Source: Nemertoderma westbladi (lineage: Eukaryota > Xenacoelomorpha > Nemertodermatida > Nemertodermatidae). Taken from it: a stretch of 64,000 nucleotides of DNA. Made by a program: the position numbers and the translations under genes. Each line of letters opens with the position of its first letter. Positions within the stretch are counted from its first letter, which is position 1. Positions 45,539 through 55,044 of this stretch are shown here, piece after piece. A model generated the notes under the pieces. It did not search any database and had not been told where the DNA came from. It saw nothing but the letters and a program-made list of their open reading frames with translations. The stretch is from assembly GCA_032718475.1 (NCBI GenBank), contig JAUCBJ010005574.1, forward strand, positions 23,396 through 87,395. Reading direction: 5' to 3'.

Positions 45539-46777
45539 TCAATTCGTTGATTCTCCCTCTTCGTTCGTCCTCGTTGATTCTCCCTCTTCCACCACCCTAG
45601 AATCGGGTCTTTCGGTCGTCTTCTTTATTTCCTCATGGTCCCCTGGCAGCAAGATGCCACCCTTCATCTTATCGTCGCCTGGCGGTAGAATGAAAAGAAA
45701 TCGAAAGAATAGATAGAACAGAATGGATAATACTAATCCTATCCCTTTCCACCCTGTCTTCTTATTTGACCTCCCTCTTTTCGGTATGCCTCTCAACCGG
45801 ACCGGCATCTCCTCTGGACACTCCACCGGCCACTCCTCTGGACACTCCTCCGGGCACTCCTCTGGGCATCTCACCGTCCACTCTTCTCCATCCTCATACC
45901 GATAGTTGCCGGTAACATCCTTGTTCCATCCCATCGTCTCTAAGTCTTCCGCGTCGAATCCATTCTCCTCCGCCCACTCTCTTGCTGTTACATCCCCTCC
46001 TAACTGATCTACCGACATTATTTCCCTGGAACTATTGTCTATCCTTTCACCATGCTCCACTATGCGTGGTTCCAGATCCATACCCAACTCCTGGTATCCT
46101 TCCCCGGGCCGCTTCTCATATGGGACCTCCCCATCGCCCGTCTCTGGTTTCTCCTTTACGTCCTTAACGGTGCCTAATAGCATGCACCCTGATGTCTCCG
46201 ACACCCTGGATGGAATCTTGGTTTTAATTGGGCCGCTAAGTGTCCATCTGAATAGCGTGAGAATCGCCGTTGGATCCCGCTGTTTATTCTCTCCAAATAT
46301 GGTCCTTACTCTCTCTTGGGCCGTCGGACAATCCATTCCGACTATGATGGATACCTTAAAGATGTCCACTTCCGGTATTGAGAAATCGATATCGTCCAGG
46401 AATCGGTATTGCTCCACCTCTATCTTAGTTGGTCGCCTGGCATTTATGTTGATCGATTGTATTATCTGTATGGGGTCGATGGTCGCCCCATAATCACATC
46501 CCGGTGCTATTGCTGATATCTTGCACCGTCCTGTCCTCATCTCCAGGACCTCATCTTTACTCGAAATAGTAGTTACCGCCATCCTACTCGGCCTCGTCTG
46601 TAACCCTATCTCCTCGGCCACCCAATTCTCCACCAGCGTGAAGAATGCTCCGCTGTCGACCAGCATCAATGTTGTGACTGATCGGCCGCCCCTTCCTGTT
46701 ATCCTCAATGGTACTACCCCGAGTAGTACTTTTCTCTTTCTTCTTGCTCCTGTCGTGCTCGTAGCCAGTCTCGTCAT
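45539..46777 (-). CDS. BEL/Pao-type aspartic protease region with C-terminal membrane segment, element 1
   Basis: A 412-aa frame. TLMLVDSGAFFTLVENWVAE carries the DSG active site (41-43). IIVGMDCPTAQERV and LSGPIKTKIPSRV follow the DUF1758-like pattern of BEL/Pao proteases, whose normal next domain would be RT. Here an acidic, low-complexity region follows, with ECPEE repeats, and then a hydrophobic segment of about 20 residues (347-366) and a short polar tail. The frame overlaps gag by 194 bp in a different phase. In element 2 the gag frame runs into the protease start without a shift, so a small indel in element 1 is likely. The hydrophobic segment could be an env-like trace or a deletion by-product. 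Confidence 0.75.
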   Translation of the reverse strand: MTRLATSTTGARRKRKVLLGVVPLRITGRGGRSVTTLMLVDSGAFFTLVENWVAEEIGLQTRPSRMAVTTISSKDEVLEMRTGRCKISAIAPGCDYGATIDPIQIIQSININARRPTKIEVEQYRFLDDIDFSIPEVDIFKVSIIVGMDCPTAQERVRTIFGENKQRDPTAILTLFRWTLSGPIKTKIPSRVSETSGCMLLGTVKDVKEKPETGDGEVPYEKRPGEGYQELGMDLEPRIVEHGERIDNSSREIMSVDQLGGDVTAREWAEENGFDAEDLETMGWNKDVTGNYRYEDGEEWTVRCPEECPEECPEEWPVECPEEMPVRLRGIPKRGRSNKKTGWKGIGLVLSILFYLFFRFLFILPPGDDKMKGGILLPGDHEEIKKTTERPDSRVVEEGESTRTNEEGESTN

Positions 46778-47945
46778 CTCCTATTGGTGATGCTCTACAC
46801 TCTCCGGATCTGTGTCCTTCTACCACGCATCGATGACATAGTCCATTTGCATCCGCGTAGGCTACACGATCTTGTTTAGGCAACACTTGCCAATCCTTAC
46901 AACTCTTGATCTTATGGGTTCCATCCCTATGCAATTGACATTCGTATCCTGGATTGTAGCGTTCCTTGTATAGCCCTTCACGTATCGCGCGTAGATTCAT
47001 ATCTATCGGTTTAGTGTTTTGGTTATTTTTACTCGGCCTACTGGGTATGTTGGGATTATGTTTGTTCGTGTTTTTATTTTGTTTCTGTCCCTGCCACGGT
47101 GTGGCCCTACTCCCAACTAACTGTGGACTAGCAGTCCCCTGCGTGGCCGCATGTGGTAGCGACTGTCTCACTCTCGGGAATGGATCTGTAGGATTATGTT
47201 CGGGTTTAGGCCTGTTGTATTCGGTATTTGGCGCCTTCCCCAAACTATCCTCACTGTAGACTAGGTATGTAATCAACTCTGCTTCGTAATTGAGGAAGTT
47301 CGACATTTCCTCTAGGCCCGGTTCCGCACCTTTCATCTCCCAGGTGGAGAAGGCGATCTTCCTCCATTTGTTGAGTAGCCAGATCGGCAGTGCCTGCGCT
47401 ATCGTGGTGATGATATTAGATGCGTTGAGTTCGTATGGCGCATCTAGCGTCTTCAGCACGATTAACGCCTTCTCGACCTTATTCGCGAAGGTCTTTATGT
47501 TAACGGGGTTATCCTGTAGGCCACCCAATGTTATTACCCTCAGGGTCTGCCGGATGATCTTGGCTGGGTGTCCGTATTCCCTGTCTAGGGCCCGCCATGC
47601 AGTCATGAAGCCACCCTCGATGCCCTGATACTGCCTCACGATGTCGTACACTGGGGCTCCTGTGTATACCTGTAAATATTTTAGGCACTCCGCCTGCGTC
47701 AGGTTTTTAGTAAATATTTCATTGCTGTACATGCGTCGGAATTGCAGGTATTCTTCCGGTCTGCTTCTGTCGAATTTAAATGGCTCAACTGGTGGTAGCT
47801 CGATCCTGGTCTTGAGCGCATCGATAAGTGTTGCCATTCCCATCGCCTGTGCTTCCAATGGGTTCGAGGGATGCTGTACAGACTTTCCTGTTGGGTGCGG
47901 TCCACCCGTCGGGCCTGTCGATCTTTTCTGTATCGGATATATCAT
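46584..47945 (-). CDS. BEL/Pao-type Gag core with two zinc knuckles, element 1
   Basis: A 453-aa frame. LPPVEPFKFDRSRPEEYLQF at about 50-69 is the DUF1759-like start of BEL/Pao Gag. An alpha-helical capsid-like region follows (about 70-240), then a Pro/Asn/Gln-rich linker. The first knuckle is CxxHxxxxHxxxxC (336-349), an unusual variant, and the second is a canonical CxxCxxxxHxxxxC (370-383). Gag forms the particle and packages RNA. The frame is open, so it may still be translatable. The start Met is uncertain because sequence related to element 2 extends upstream. Confidence 0.8.
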   Translation of the reverse strand: MIYPIQKRSTGPTGGPHPTGKSVQHPSNPLEAQAMGMATLIDALKTRIELPPVEPFKFDRSRPEEYLQFRRMYSNEIFTKNLTQAECLKYLQVYTGAPVYDIVRQYQGIEGGFMTAWRALDREYGHPAKIIRQTLRVITLGGLQDNPVNIKTFANKVEKALIVLKTLDAPYELNASNIITTIAQALPIWLLNKWRKIAFSTWEMKGAEPGLEEMSNFLNYEAELITYLVYSEDSLGKAPNTEYNRPKPEHNPTDPFPRVRQSLPHAATQGTASPQLVGSRATPWQGQKQNKNTNKHNPNIPSRPSKNNQNTKPIDMNLRAIREGLYKERYNPGYECQLHRDGTHKIKSCKDWQVLPKQDRVAYADANGLCHRCVVEGHRSGECRASPIGDDETGYEHDRSKKKEKSTTRGSTIEDNRKGRPISHNIDAGRQRSILHAGGELGGRGDRVTDEAE

Positions 47946-48312
47946 TGGGGGTAACGGCCCCCTCCATATCTCCGTGTCGCACGATCTGTTCTGATCCAGG
48001 GGGTTCGATGTTCTTATTCTCGGTTGAGTGTATTGTTGATATTGTAATGGGGGAATGTCACCCTGCCCCCCCCCCCCCCACCAGTGTTATGTTTGGTACT
48101 GGGGTTGATGTTAATATATTGGGGCCCATTCACCTATCTGCAATAACTCCCCCCTCACCTGGATATATGTTATGTCCCTGCATATTATAGTCATACTGGT
48201 GTGCAGGTACCGGTATAGGCCTATCCACTTCTTGCCTACCTACCGGTATGTACGCTGCGACTTCCGAATCTAATTCCGTCGTCCACGCTACCCTATTGCC
48301 TACACTATCTCT

Positions 48313-48971
48313 TCAAGCATGGCCTATAATATGTGCAGTAAGGCCTACAGTATGTCCTGCAGTCTGCCTGTGTCCTTCCAGACCGAAGTTTAATTTTCTC
48401 GAATATTCCAAGAAGTCCTCCCCACGACCACTGTACTCTCGATCGGCAGCTATATCCCATCGGGAAGTTTCTCTTCGATCCCCTCTTCCGTTCTCATCCT
48501 CGTATTGGTACGTTCTGTACCCTTCTCCTGATGTGCGGTACGTCTCTCCGGGGCGACGGCAATCTTCCAGAGTTTGACCCCACTGACTCCCTAACTCCAT
48601 CTCTACTACTGACGGTTCACTGTCCGTCCTTGCTCTCCGGTTGCTCGTAGCAACGCTTCTTCTATTCTCTTCACGCTCTTGTGATCTCTCTTCGACCTCC
48701 CGGTTAAACTCCACTGTTCTTCTTCTCTCTTCCGACTGACGTCTTCTCGCTCGCCCGCTCCCGGCGTCAACATCTCTCTCTCTCTGCCTGGGTGGATGCT
48801 CCTGGGGATACTCGCAATCCCCCTTCTATTCTCCGTCGTCGGGTGCCGCGGTACATCTAACTCGCCCCGCGCATTATCCGCCGATGCCTGTGGGACATTC
48901 TCTGCCCCCCCCCCCCCCCTCGCCACTAATCTCTCGTGGTGGGGCACCCATAGCCCCCCCCCCCCTCCCAC
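48313..48971 (-). pseudogene. Low-complexity gag linker region, element 1 (two overlapping frames)
   Basis: Two overlapping minus-strand frames rich in Arg, Glu, Ser and Gly join around 48606-48714. They lie between the coiled-coil ORF and the gag core and are separated from both by C/G homopolymers (48065-48080, 48907-48920, 48956-48966) that slip easily. Element 2 lacks the segment. No domain is recognised. Confidence 0.45.
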
Positions 48972-49059
48972 TCGCCACTTCTTACTTCAGTACCTCTTAC
49001 TTCGCTTCTATGCCCCCTTGTGGGACATTCTCTGCCCCCCCCCCCCTCCCCTCTCGTCA

Positions 49060-50652
49060 CTAATCTCCCGTGGTGGGGCGCCCGTAGCCCCCCCCCCCCC
49101 ACTCACCACTTCTTACTTCACTACCTCCTACTTCACTTCTACGCCCCTCTCTAGTCGACGCACTCTCTCTACTGCGGCTGGGTCTGTTCACCCCCGCCTC
49201 TCCCTGTGCAACTGCGTGGCCTTGCAGGCTCCCGTCGGGTTGACTCACCCCCGCTGCTCCCTGCCTAACTACTTGGCATTGCAGGCTCCCGTTGGGGTGC
49301 CTCACCCCCGCTACTCCCTGCCTAACTACATGGCCTTGCAGGCTCTTGCTGGCCGGACCACCTGTGTCCCTTGCGTTCGTATTAATAGCACCGTTACCAA
49401 TATTATTATTTTCTAAATTATTTAAATTATTTGAATTATTTTGTATATTTAAATTAGAATTACTATTACCAGGTAAAAAGTTATTTGAATTATTTTGTAT
49501 ATTTGAATTATGATTATTTTGTATATTTGAATTTAAATTATTATTTGAATTATTTTGTGCGTTTAAATTAGGGTTATTATTTTGTATATTTAAATTAGAA
49601 TTATTATTTTGTATATTTAAATCAGAATTATTTGAATTTAAATTATTATTACCGGGTAAAACCTTATTTCCTGCAATTAAAGTTTGATTAGGGTTGTCTA
49701 CTACAGTACTATTAATATTAATGCCTTCTAACGAATTATTATTACCCCCCCCCCCCCCCCCCCCGCCCGTACGGTTACACCAGTCCTGGATCTGTTGTCC
49801 GGTGCCTGTAAGTGGGGTATTAACAAATGTCGCCATTACTTCTGGATCCTCGTTAATGCTACCCGAGCCAGCCTCACTCTCAGATAGTCCCAACTGCGCC
49901 AGTTCTATTCGGCGCTTTTGCTTAGCCTGATATTGCATAAGCCCCCTTAACCGGGCATGCATATCATCCCGCATGCGCTTTCCCGCTCTCTCTCTCTCTC
50001 TATCCTCTCGCAAACTTTGGTTCGCTAACTCTATCTCTCTCACCACCCCCTCTCTACGCTCGCTCTCTACTCTCGCCTCCCGCTCTTTACGCTCGTTCTC
50101 TACTCTCGTCTCTCGCTCTTTACGTTCCTCTGCCTCTCTCTCTTCTTGCTCTGTACAGTTCTTCTCCACCCTCTCGGCCCTCTCTCTACATTCCCTCGCC
50201 AACTCTCTCTCTTTCTCTAACAACGCAGTTCCCTCATCCAACTGCCTCTCTAATTCTTTCTGGTCTAGCGCCACCATGTCCAGTTGACAAGCCAGATCTA
50301 TCTCTAACACCCTTCTTGCTTTTGCGGAGGATGTAGCGGACTTATCGGTTGCGATGGACTCCCGTCGCCTCTCTGTCCTACTAACTTTCCCCCGCATTCT
50401 GGGGTTCTCGCTAACCGATGAGACTGAATCCTCGGGGTTAACCTCGGGTTCGCCCTCGTGCGGAACCGCCCAACACACTAACTTAATTCCCCTAGCATCC
50501 ACTAAGTACGGCCCTACATACGCTACTTCAGGCTCCATAACCCCGGATCGCCACAGTTCGAATAGTTCGGTGGCGACCCCCCCTCGCTCTCTCACTCGCC
50601 AGTTCTCCTTGCCCAAAACGGACCAGGTACCGAAAATGTTTGTTCGACTCAC
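49060..50652 (-). CDS. Coiled-coil, Asn-rich gag-region ORF, element 1
   Basis: A 530-aa frame. A globular start (GTWSVLGKENW to LVCWAVP, about 8-80) is followed by a long charged coiled coil (about 135-250, ERE/KER-rich). Then come a Gly run encoded by a 19-base homopolymer (49745-49763), an Asn-rich tract (NLNIQNNN-type, about 310-420), and three 21-residue repeats with SLQGHVVRQGVAGV-type cores (about 435-500). The upstream gag N-terminal frame overlaps it, and a one-base slip near a C run at 50578-50583 would link them. The region is deleted in element 2. Coiled coils are common in Gag; the Asn-rich tract could favour assembly (inference). Confidence 0.6.
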   Translation of the reverse strand: MSRTNIFGTWSVLGKENWRVRERGGVATELFELWRSGVMEPEVAYVGPYLVDARGIKLVCWAVPHEGEPEVNPEDSVSSVSENPRMRGKVSRTERRRESIATDKSATSSAKARRVLEIDLACQLDMVALDQKELERQLDEGTALLEKERELARECRERAERVEKNCTEQEEREAEERKERETRVENERKEREARVESERREGVVREIELANQSLREDRERERAGKRMRDDMHARLRGLMQYQAKQKRRIELAQLGLSESEAGSGSINEDPEVMATFVNTPLTGTGQQIQDWCNRTGGGGGGGGNNNSLEGININSTVVDNPNQTLIAGNKVLPGNNNLNSNNSDLNIQNNNSNLNIQNNNPNLNAQNNSNNNLNSNIQNNHNSNIQNNSNNFLPGNSNSNLNIQNNSNNLNNLENNNIGNGAINTNARDTGGPASKSLQGHVVRQGVAGVRHPNGSLQCQVVRQGAAGVSQPDGSLQGHAVAQGEAGVNRPSRSRESASTREGRRSEVGGSEVRSGEWGGGGYGRPTTGD

Positions 50653-50797
50653 CTAGCCATTGGTGTAACTTAGGCTGGTTTACCTTTCCTCCCTCTCTGG
50701 CCTCCTTTAATAGTTTCTTCGTGGCGTTGTAGGCCCATCGTAGCCGATCACTCGTCCCGATGTCCTCTTCGCCAACATCTCCTCCTCCTCTCCTCGT

Positions 50798-51091
50798 TCA
50801 GCGTCGTACCGGCGGCCCCACCGTCGCCGTTCCGGTGGGCTGTCCGTCGCCCTCGGCCTGTGGCTGGCCGGCGACTTCGGTACTCTGACCGCCGCCGTGC
50901 GTCGACTCGTCCCTCCCTCGTGGTTGACGGCCGCCCTCCGCTTGGGGTACTGGATCGTCCCTCGTCAGCGAATCCGGCGTCGCAGGTCGATACTGTCGCA
51001 TCGCGGCCTCATGGATCGTTTGGTTGGTGTCATCCGGGGTCCGCGGTGGCGTCCTCTCTCCCTCTGATAATCGGGGTACTCCTTGGCTCAT
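50798..51091 (-). pseudogene. Gag N-terminal region, element 1, stopped early
   Basis: A 97-aa frame starting MSQGVPRLSEGERTPPRTPD, polar and Pro/Gly/Arg-rich. It ends where TGG of element 2 is TGA here. Beyond the stop the same frame still reads RLRWAYNATKKLLKEAREG and NKHFRYLVRFG, as in the 157-aa frame of element 2. So a nonsense change truncated it. Confidence 0.6.
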
Positions 51092-51140
51092 CCTCTCCTC
51101 TTAGCAGTCACAGTTCGATGGCAGTTGGCTATTGTTTTAC

Positions 51141-51792
51141 TGTGACGGGATCAGAGATCCCGACCGGGTAGGTTGTTTTGTACGCGTCACCGCAGGCTGG
51201 GATGGTGTCACTGATAGCTTGGCCAAGGCCATTGGAGAAAAGCATTCAGAGTTAATGTTATTCCTTGGCGTTGTAATATAATAATAATAGCACAGTTAAT
51301 ACGATGGCGGATGACAATATTGCTTGATACCGGTAATAGATTGATATACAGCCGATGTTGATGACGGTAAAACAATATTACCGGTCTGTACTGAAACTGG
51401 GTAACTAACTAAACTGAATCACAAACCGGTAGCAGGAGATAATATATGATTGATATACCAATATTACTTCACTCCTACGCTACCTTGGCCTGTTACCTAA
51501 TGGATGCTCTCCTTTGCCCTTATTGGCTAATACCCTACTTGTCGCCCTTTCACTCTCTGGGAGTGTTTCCCCTCTGCTGCTAGCCTCTACTAGCTGTGTC
51601 CCCTCCGAGGTGGTTTGACCTCTAACCTTCCTTTGTATGTGGCTTCGGGGCTTGTGTTGCCCCCCTCCCCCACCCCAAATGTTGGTTGTGATACGAGATT
51701 AATATTACTAATCTCGTATCTCCAACATATTGCTGAAAATGCCACCATCCCATTTTCTGGTGGGTAATGAGGCGGAATTGAATCCGCTTACA
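51141..51792 (-). repeat. 5' LTR of BEL/Pao element 1
   Basis: 652 bp, closely similar to the LTR at 43297-43952, with the same hairpins. The C homopolymer is here interrupted (ccccctcccccaccc). No TGG-type primer binding site is obvious just inside it. The two LTRs differ by few bases, so insertion was fairly recent. Confidence 0.85.
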
Positions 51793-51797
51793 ATAAT
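51793..51797. repeat. Target-site duplication of BEL/Pao element 1 (right)
   Basis: ATAAT, partner of 43292-43296. Confidence 0.8.
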
Positions 51798-52423
51798 ATT
51801 AACATATTAATCATAACAAGGACTATGGACGCAAGGACTATGGGCAATTTTACCATCCGGTTCCCTCCATATAGACCCCAACCCAAAAACTTTACATGAG
51901 CAGGTTAGTGTTCGTGCTAAAAACCAGGTGATTTTCCTTTGCAAAATTTTCGCATATAGAGACCATATGCTGAAGGCCGTATAATGATGGACATAAGAGG
52001 AAAATATCGTCAGCGTATCCCAGAGCTCCGAAGAAAAATTCCCCCACATGACACCCAACCCCTGATTCACACAATTTAATTAGCAATGAGTCCAGTAGAA
52101 TGCAGAACAGAATAGGAGAGGCTACCGAACCCTGTCAAACTCCGTTAGAAATGCTAAAATTCTTTGAGTGCGAATTGCCCTAATGCATATAATAAGATCG
52201 ATTAGAATAAATCCACAGGAGTGTTCGAAGAAACAATGGAGAAAAGCTCAAGGAAGAGCTTGCACCATTCCACCATGTCAAAAGCCTTCGTTAAGTCTAG
52301 AAGGCAACCAAATACAGGAGTAGAATGTCTATTGTAGTACTAATTACTTCTGAAACAGTCCATGTGCACTCTGAGGTACTTTTTCCTTCTTGGAATCCAA
52401 ACTGTAACTCATCTAGCGATAAA
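51798..52423 (-). pseudogene. Decayed non-LTR RT, palm region, part of an element split by BEL/Pao element 2
   Basis: The minus strand gives SLDELQFGFQEGKSTSECT, SPILFCILLDSLLIKLCESG and ALGYADDIFLLCPSL (YADD catalytic box). Several stops and shifts lie between. The RT block that should precede it is found beyond element 2 at 58211-58330 (CNYRAIAFS), on the other side of the GATTG duplication. The thumb and 3' part are lost toward 51798. Confidence 0.75.
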
Positions 52424-52428
52424 GATTG
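52424..52428. repeat. Target-site duplication of BEL/Pao element 2 (left)
   Basis: GATTG, repeated at 58206-58210. Confidence 0.8.
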
Positions 52429-52849
52429 TGTAAGCGGATTCAATTCCACTTCATTACCCACCAGAAAATGGGACTAGTGGCATTTTAGCAATATGTTGGG
52501 GACACGAGATTACCAATATCAATCTCGTATCATAACCAACATTGGGGGGGGGGGGGGGGGCGACACAAGCCCCAAAGCCACATAGAAAGGTTAGAGGTCA
52601 AACCACCTCGGAGGGAATACAGCTAGTAGAGGCTAGCAGTGGAGGGGAAACACTCCCAGAGAGTGCCAAGGTTACAAGTAGTATATATACAAATAGGTTA
52701 CTATTACTGCCTATATTTACTAATATCAAAAGACAACAGGAACATTTACTGTTTTCTCAGTCAGCCTCAGCCAAAGCTAACAGCACTATCCCCAGCAGAA
52801 CGGTGACGCGTACTTTACCAATCCGGTCGGGATCTCTGATCCCGTCACA
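52429..52849 (+). repeat. 5' LTR of BEL/Pao element 2 (internally deleted)
   Basis: 421 bp, TGTAAGCGG...CCCGTCACA, with a 17-base G run at 52544-52560. Relative to the 3' LTR it lacks about 240 bp in the middle (after acaagtagtata), a deletion that must postdate insertion because both LTRs start identical. Confidence 0.8.
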
Positions 52850-52948
52850 GTCATTTACTGCACCAACTGCCATAAACTGTGACTGCAGAGACAGCGAAAG
52901 TAAAAGAAAATGAGCGATTAGGAGACCCGAGATCCACAGGGAGAAAGG

Positions 52949-53422
52949 ATGCCGCCGCGGACCCCGGACGACACCAACCAAACGATCCGTGAGGCTGCGA
53001 CGAGACGGTATCGGCCTGCGACGCTAGATTCGCCGACGAGAGATGATCCGGCTACCCAAGCGGAGGGTGGCCGTCAACCACGAGGGAGAGACGAGTCGAC
53101 GCACAATGGCAGTTGGAGTACCGAAGTCGCCGGCCAGACACAGGCCGAGGGCGATGGACGGCCCACCGGAACGGCGACGGTGGAGCCGCCGGTACGACGC
53201 TGGATGAGGAGAGGAGGAGGAGTCGGCAAAGAGGACGTCAGGACGAGTGATCGGCTACGACGGGCCTACAACGCCACCAAGAAGTTACTGAAGGAGGCCA
53301 GAGAAGGGAGAAAGGTAAACCAGCCTAAACTACATCACAGGCTAAGTGAGTCAAATAAACACTTTCGATATTTAGTCCGTTTTGGACATGGAGAACTGGA
53401 CAAGGAGGCAAGAGGTGGATAG
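52949..53422 (+). CDS. Gag N-terminal region, element 2
   Basis: A 157-aa frame (MPPRTPDDTNQT...). It has a polar Pro/Gly/Arg/Gln-rich first half, a basic helix (RRAYNATKKLLKEAREGRK, about 104-122) and SNKHFRYLVRFG near the end. It stops shortly after, where the 2.2 kb present in element 1 is missing, so the last residues come from a deletion junction. No catalytic motif. It lies 100 bp downstream of the LTR and is probably the start of gag. Confidence 0.6.
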   Translation: MPPRTPDDTNQTIREAATRRYRPATLDSPTRDDPATQAEGGRQPRGRDESTHNGSWSTEVAGQTQAEGDGRPTGTATVEPPVRRWMRRGGGVGKEDVRTSDRLRRAYNATKKLLKEAREGRKVNQPKLHHRLSESNKHFRYLVRFGHGELDKEARGG

Positions 53423-53790
53423 GCCTATACTGGTACCTGCACACCAGTATGACTATAATATGCAGGGATATAACATATACACAGGGGAGGAAGGAGCTGT
53501 TGCTGATAGGTGTGTGGGCCCCAATATATTAACATCAACCCCAGTACCAAGCATAACACCGGTGGGGGGGGGGGGGGGGGGGCAGGGTGACATTCCCCCA
53601 TTACAATATCAGCAATATAATCAGCCGAGAATAATAACACCGAACCCCTTGGACCAGAACAGATAATGCGATACGGAGATATGGAGGGGGCCATTACCCC
53701 CAATGATATATATCGACACAGAAAAGATCGACAGGCCCGACGGGCGAACCGCACCCAACAGGAGAGTCTGTACAGCATCTGTCAAACCCA

Positions 53791-55044
53791 TTGGAAGCAC
53801 AGGCGATGGGAATGGCAACACTTATCGATGAGCTTAAGACCAGGATCGAGCTGCCACCAGTGGAGCCATTTAAATTCGATGGAAGCAGGCCGGAAGAATA
53901 CCTGCAATTCCGACGCATGTACAGTAATGAAATATTAACTAAGAATCTGACGCAGGCGGAGTGCCTAAAATATTTACAAGTTTACACAGGGGGCCCAGCG
54001 TACGATATCGTGAGGCAGTATCAAGGTATCGAGGGCGGATTCACGACTGCATGGCGGGCCCTAGACAGGGAATATGGACACCCTGCCAAGATCATCCGGC
54101 AGACCTTGAGGGAAATAACATCGGGTGGCCTACAGGATAACCCTGTCAGTATAAAGACTTTCGTGAACAAGCTCGAGAAGGTGTTAATCATGCTAAAGAC
54201 CTTGGATGCGCAATACGAGCTCAACGCATCGAATAACATCACCACTATAGCGCAGGCACTACCAATCTGGCTACGGAACAAATGGAGGAAGATCACCTTC
54301 TCCACCCGGGAGAAGAAAGGTGCGGAACCGGGCCTAGAGGAAATGTTGAACTTCCTCAATTATGAAGCAGAGTTGATTACAGACCCAGTCTACAGTGAGG
54401 ATAGTTTGGGGAAGGCTCTGAAAGCCGAATACAACAGGCCTAAACCCGAACATAATCCGGTAGATGCATTCCCGAGAGTGAGGCAGTCGCTACCACATGC
54501 GGCCACGCAGGGGACTACAAGTCCACAGTTAGCTGGGAGTAGGGCCACACCGTGGCAGGAACAGAAACAAAATAACAACACGAACAAATATAATCCCAAC
54601 ACACCCAGTAGGCCGAGTAAAAATAACCAAAACACTAAACCGATAGATATGAATCTACGCGCGATACGTGAAGGGCTTTACAAGGAACGCTACAATCCAG
54701 GATACGAATGTCAATTGCATAGGGATGGAACCCATAAGATCAAGAGTTGTAAGGATTGGCAAGTGTTGCCTAAACAAGATCGTATAGCCTACGTGGATAC
54801 AAACGGACTGTGTCATCGATGCGTGGTAGAGGGACACAGATTCGGAGAGTGTAGAGAAACACCGACAGAATATAACGAGACTGGAGGCCAAACAATGGCT
54901 ACGAGCACGGTGGGAGCAAGGAGAAAGAGGAAAGTACTAATCGGGGTAGTACCAGTGAGGATAACAGGAAAGGGATTCCGATCAGTCACAACATTGATGC
55001 TGGTCACAGCAGAGCAGCCTTCACGCTGGTGGAGAATTGGGTAG
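53791..55044 (+). CDS. BEL/Pao-type Gag core and first protease codons, element 2
   Basis: A 417-aa frame, colinear with the gag core of element 1. The DUF1759-like LPPVEPFKFDGSRPEEYLQF is at about 21-40, the CxxHxxxxHxxxxC knuckle at about 307-320 and the CxxCxxxxHxxxxC knuckle at about 341-354. Unlike element 1 the frame passes straight into the protease start (ARRKRKVLIGVVPVRI, TLMLV), so a Gag-Pro fusion in one frame looks ancestral. It then leaves frame exactly at the DSG active site and stops at 55044. Upstream in-frame codons exist, so the true start may be earlier. Confidence 0.75.
   Translation: MEAQAMGMATLIDELKTRIELPPVEPFKFDGSRPEEYLQFRRMYSNEILTKNLTQAECLKYLQVYTGGPAYDIVRQYQGIEGGFTTAWRALDREYGHPAKIIRQTLREITSGGLQDNPVSIKTFVNKLEKVLIMLKTLDAQYELNASNNITTIAQALPIWLRNKWRKITFSTREKKGAEPGLEEMLNFLNYEAELITDPVYSEDSLGKALKAEYNRPKPEHNPVDAFPRVRQSLPHAATQGTTSPQLAGSRATPWQEQKQNNNTNKYNPNTPSRPSKNNQNTKPIDMNLRAIREGLYKERYNPGYECQLHRDGTHKIKSCKDWQVLPKQDRIAYVDTNGLCHRCVVEGHRFGECRETPTEYNETGGQTMATSTVGARRKRKVLIGVVPVRITGKGFRSVTTLMLVTAEQPSRWWRIG

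Larger units (their letters stand above)
43297..51792 (-). mobile_element. BEL/Pao-type LTR retrotransposon 1 lacking RT, RNase H and integrase
   Basis: An 8.5-kb element with two similar LTRs, TG...CA ends and a 5-bp target duplication. Read on the minus strand it has an N-terminal gag region, a coiled-coil/Asn-rich region, the gag core with zinc knuckles, an aspartic protease region, then about 1.6 kb of purine-rich non-coding repeats and a polypurine tract. No RT, RNase H or integrase motif is present in any frame. A related element at 52429-58205 has the same lack. Confidence 0.85.

Noticed and set aside
45539-46777. Hydrophobic C-terminal segment read as an envelope protein
   Set aside because: It is only about 20 residues followed by a short tail, with no signal peptide, ectodomain or cleavage site. 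It is recorded as an unexplained tail instead.
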